Assembly (NCBI GenBank): GCA_022776785.1
Contig: JALFHA010000085.1
Location: 1-8,033, forward strand
From: Clostridiales bacterium
GTDB lineage: Bacteria > Bacillota > Clostridia > Christensenellales > Aristaeellaceae
Direction of reading: 5' to 3'
Length of the DNA stretch: 8,033 nucleotides
Both the position numbers and the translations under genes were made by a program. The notes beneath the pieces were generated by a model. That model had not been told where the DNA came from. It searched no databases and saw nothing but the letters and a program-made list of their open reading frames with translations. Shown here piece after piece: positions 6,129 to 8,033 of this stretch; positions within the stretch are counted from its first letter, which is position 1, and each line of letters starts with the position of its first letter.

Positions 6129-7289
6129 TCAGGCGCGCTCCTCGCTCTCAAGGATTCGCGTCAGGTTCATCATCAGGCTCAGCGTCGGCGCGAACAGCGC
6201 GTCATCCTCCATGTCCATCAGCTTCTGAATCTTGCCCAGCCGGTAGCGCACTGTGTTTGGATGCTGATAGAGCGCCTTCGCCGCGGCGGCCACCTCCATG
6301 TGCAGCTCCACATACACGCGCGCCGTCTGCTCCAGGCTCGCATGATTCTGCTCGTCGTATTCGCGGATGCGCGCCATGCTCCGCCTGCACTGCTCGCAGA
6401 CGAACGCGTTCCCGCTCATCGGGAAGAGCCACGCATACAGCCCCAGCTCCTGCGCGCGCAGCATGGGCCGCTCCTCCAGCCGCGCCGCCCGCGCCGCATA
6501 GACCGCCTCGCTGAGCGATACGCCCAGCACCTGCCGCTCCTCCCGCGCCCGGCTCATGCCAGCGGACAGACGCGCCCGGTCCACCCCGGCGCGCGCGAGC
6601 ATTCCTTCAACGTCCTGCACGGCAGCCGCGTCATCCGCACCCCCCTCCATACGAAAGAGCATCAGCATCATCCGCCGCCATTCCATCACCACGCAGCGCC
6701 GCGCCAGCGAGGCGTCGCCGGTGAGCAGCGCGTAGAGCCTGTCCTCCAGACCGGGCAGGCGCTCCTTGGGATACAGCGCGCACACGCGGTACGCGCCCTC
6801 GCCCGCCGGGTCGATGCGCGCGGCCTTTTCGCGCGCCTGCTCAGGCGTCAGCCCGCCGCGCATGAGCGCGTCCAGCTCCTGCTCATAGCCAGCAAAGTGG
6901 CGCTTGCCGCGAATCAGCTCTGTGACCTCGAGGATGACCTCCTCGATATACGTCTCGTCAAAGAGGAACAGCGGCGTGCCCAGCGTGTTGGCCATCTCCA
7001 CCACGGTGGGCGGCAGCTCGGAAAAGTACGCCGTCTTGACCAGCAGCCCAGCGATGCCCTGATTCATCAGCGCCATCAGCGAATGCGTCACCAGCTGCGC
7101 GTCGCTGCGGGCATAGGCCAGCGTCGTCACCACCAGATCGCCGCGGTAAAAATCCGCCAGCTTCATGCGCGACGGATCGTATTCAAAGAGCACCGCTGCC
7201 GTCACCGTGCGCTCCAGCCCGGCCTGCCCGGCAATCAGGCGCAGACCCTTCAGGGTTTGCAGCCGGTACAGCTCCCTGATGCGAATCAT
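6129..7289 (-). CDS. PucR-family transcriptional regulator
   Basis: A 386-residue regulator with PucR architecture. Residues 1-125 are the N-terminal ligand-type domain (PucR/PF07905: TLKGLRLIAGQAGLERTV at 12-29, GDLVVTTLAYA at 50-60, GIAGLLVK at 78-85). Residues 135-315 form a middle region like the GGDEF-related domain of CdaR/PucR proteins. Residues 323-360 are the C-terminal helix-turn-helix, with the conserved HPNTVRYRLGKIQKL at 343-357. PucR of B. subtilis activates purine catabolism; relatives control many nitrogen and amino acid pathways, so the ligand is unknown here. Leading an operon with azlCD, it may control branched-chain amino acid export and its own expression. The start at 7289 has AGAGGGGG about eight bases upstream; an in-frame TTG at 7331 is improbable. 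A CEQC pair (Cys298, Cys301) lies just before the DNA-binding domain. Confidence 0.9.
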   Translation of the reverse strand: MIRIRELYRLQTLKGLRLIAGQAGLERTVTAAVLFEYDPSRMKLADFYRGDLVVTTLAYARSDAQLVTHSLMALMNQGIAGLLVKTAYFSELPPTVVEMANTLGTPLFLFDETYIEEVILEVTELIRGKRHFAGYEQELDALMRGGLTPEQAREKAARIDPAGEGAYRVCALYPKERLPGLEDRLYALLTGDASLARRCVVMEWRRMMLMLFRMEGGADDAAAVQDVEGMLARAGVDRARLSAGMSRAREERQVLGVSLSEAVYAARAARLEERPMLRAQELGLYAWLFPMSGNAFVCEQCRRSMARIREYDEQNHASLEQTARVYVELHMEVAAAAKALYQHPNTVRYRLGKIQKLMDMEDDALFAPTLSLMMNLTRILESEERA

Positions 7290-7367
7290 GCTGTCGCCCC
7301 CTCTCGTGTTGAGATGAAACCGCCCCGCCAAGCACCGGCCAGTCCGAAGCCGCGGGATTTGCTGAAT

Positions 7368-7396
7368 ATTGTATCATCAGACAACTGCATTTTCAA
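7368..7396 (-). promoter_or_regulatory. SigA promoter of the pucR-DUF1653-azlCD-NA37 operon
   Basis: Read on the minus strand: TTGAAA (7391-7396), 17 bases, then TACAAT (7368-7373), preceded by TGA (extended -10). Both boxes match consensus in five of six positions. The start of transcription should lie near 7361, with a leader of about 72 bases. It is insulated from leuS by the terminator at 7411-7441. No other good promoter is evident before the downstream minus-strand genes. Confidence 0.85.
7369..7384. promoter_or_regulatory. Possible operator: imperfect palindrome over the pucR -10 region
   Basis: TTGTATCATCAGACAA reads similarly on both strands: 4-base TTGT/ACAA arms plus internal matches, 12 of 16 positions symmetric. 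It covers most of the -10 and runs into the spacer, where a bound regulator would block RNA polymerase. The regulator would plausibly be the PucR-type protein itself. Short palindromes occur by chance, so confidence is low. Confidence 0.3.
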
Positions 7397-7410
7397 GGCG
7401 TCCATATGTG

Positions 7411-7441
7411 AAAAAAACGCCGGGAACGCAGGTTCCCGGCG
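7411..7441 (-). terminator. Intrinsic terminator of leuS
   Basis: On the minus strand a perfect 10-base stem (CGCCGGGAAC, 7432-7441, with its complement at 7418-7427) encloses a four-base CTGC loop and is followed by seven Ts (7411-7417). It lies about 25 bases after the leuS stop codons and 14 bases before the -35 of the next promoter. Confidence 0.95.
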
Positions 7442-7465
7442 CAGGAAGCGCAGTGCGCCCCCTCA

Positions 7466-8033
7466 TCAGCAGACGATATTGAGCAGACGGCCCGGCACGA
7501 AGATGAGCTTCTTCACCTGCGCGCCGCCGACGAGCTTTTTGACCGTCTCGTTCTCCAGCAGCTTCTCGCCGTCCTCGCGGGTCAGCGTCGCGGGCACCAT
7601 GATGCGCGCGCGCACCTTGCCCTTGATCTGCACGGCGATTTCCACCTCGTCGGCCACGAGCTTGCTCTCGTCCCACGTCGGCCAGCTCTGCCTGTAGATC
7701 GGCTCGCCAAAGCCGCAGCTCTCCCACATTTCCTCGGTGATGTGCGGCGCGACCGGATTGAGGCACAGCAGCAGCGCGCGCAGCTCGCCGCGGGTGACGC
7801 TGCCGTTGGCGTACACATCGTTGACAAAGGACATCATCGCCGCGATGGCGGTGTTGAACTTCATGCGCTCGTAGTCCTCGGAGACCTTCTTCACCATCGC
7901 GTTGACGGGCGCCTCCATCTCATGGCGCACATCCTCCGCCTCGGTGAGCATATCCTGGAGACGCCACACGCGCTCAAGGAAGCGGCGGCAGCCGCGCGCG
8001 CCCTCGGTGGACCACGGAATCGCCTGGTCGAAC
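7466..8033 (-). CDS. leuS: Leucyl-tRNA synthetase, C-terminal fragment
   Basis: The last 188 residues of LeuRS, which charges tRNA-Leu with leucine in the cytosol; the rest, including the catalytic HIGH and KMSKS motifs and the editing domain, lies beyond the window. The fragment opens with FDQAIPWSTEGARG, the conserved link just after the KMSKS region. It continues through the helical anticodon-binding domain (about 13-117, with LNPVAPHITEEMW at 91-103). It ends with the small C-terminal domain (about 120-188: VEIAVQIKGKVRARI at 130-144 and VKKLIFVPGRLLNIV at 173-187). A GTG at 7969 is internal, not a start, because homology runs unbroken upstream to the edge. The gene ends in two consecutive stop codons (TGA TGA, 7463-7468) and then a strong terminator. 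Confidence 0.97.
   Translation of the reverse strand, partial: FDQAIPWSTEGARGCRRFLERVWRLQDMLTEAEDVRHEMEAPVNAMVKKVSEDYERMKFNTAIAAMMSFVNDVYANGSVTRGELRALLLCLNPVAPHITEEMWESCGFGEPIYRQSWPTWDESKLVADEVEIAVQIKGKVRARIMVPATLTREDGEKLLENETVKKLVGGAQVKKLIFVPGRLLNIVC

Noticed and set aside
7967..7969. GTG as the start of a 167-residue protein at the window end.
   Set aside because: LeuRS-specific sequence continues in frame upstream to the window edge, so this GTG is an internal valine codon of leuS.

Overview
The window is ordinary chromosomal DNA from a high-G+C member of the Firmicutes, most likely a gut-type Clostridia lineage. The evidence is the Firmicutes-style Shine-Dalgarno sites and near-consensus SigA promoters, a Gram-positive-type HtrA with one PDZ domain, a clostridial-type NA37 nucleoid-associated protein, and a set of PucR, DUF1653 and AzlCD genes. 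The genus cannot be named from this stretch. I see no rRNA or tRNA gene, insertion sequence, phage gene, CRISPR array, or clear sign of recent transfer.

Layout. (1) 2-301 (+): 3' end of a MATE-family efflux pump, whose last 19 codons overlap tail-to-tail with the next gene. (2) 243-953 (-): MgtC/SapB-family membrane protein. (3) 954-1193: a 240-base A/T-richer spacer with two divergent promoters. (4) 1194-2387 (+): a cytosolic serine beta-lactamase-like hydrolase behind a near-perfect promoter. (5) 2388-2544: a spacer with helical-turn direct repeats, a -10 box and a 5'-end hairpin. (6) 2545-3726 (+): secreted HtrA-type serine protease. (7) 3743-3792: a strong hairpin terminator between convergent genes. 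(8) 7289 down to 3791 (-): a five-gene run of PucR-type regulator, DUF1653 protein, AzlC, AzlD and NA37 nucleoid-associated protein. It has one good promoter at 7368-7396 and tight or overlapping junctions. (9) 7411-7441: terminator of leuS. (10) 7466-8033 (-): C-terminal part of leucyl-tRNA synthetase. No gene-free stretch exceeds 300 bases.

How the genes may work together. AzlC and AzlD form a branched-chain amino acid exporter. Here they are co-directional with, and directly downstream of, leuS, and they appear to be led by a PucR-type regulator in the same transcript. The plausible story is regulated export of leucine, isoleucine and valine next to the enzyme that charges leucine. HtrA carries the marks of an envelope-stress gene, with possible response-regulator repeats upstream. 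Most of the content belongs to well-known families. The more interesting points are regulatory and architectural: the overprinted MATE tail, the possible response-regulator site at htrA, the Gly-Tyr repeat in HtrA, the two identical-geometry 8-base start/stop overlaps, and a possible operator over the pucR promoter. I did not find a convincing new biological system.
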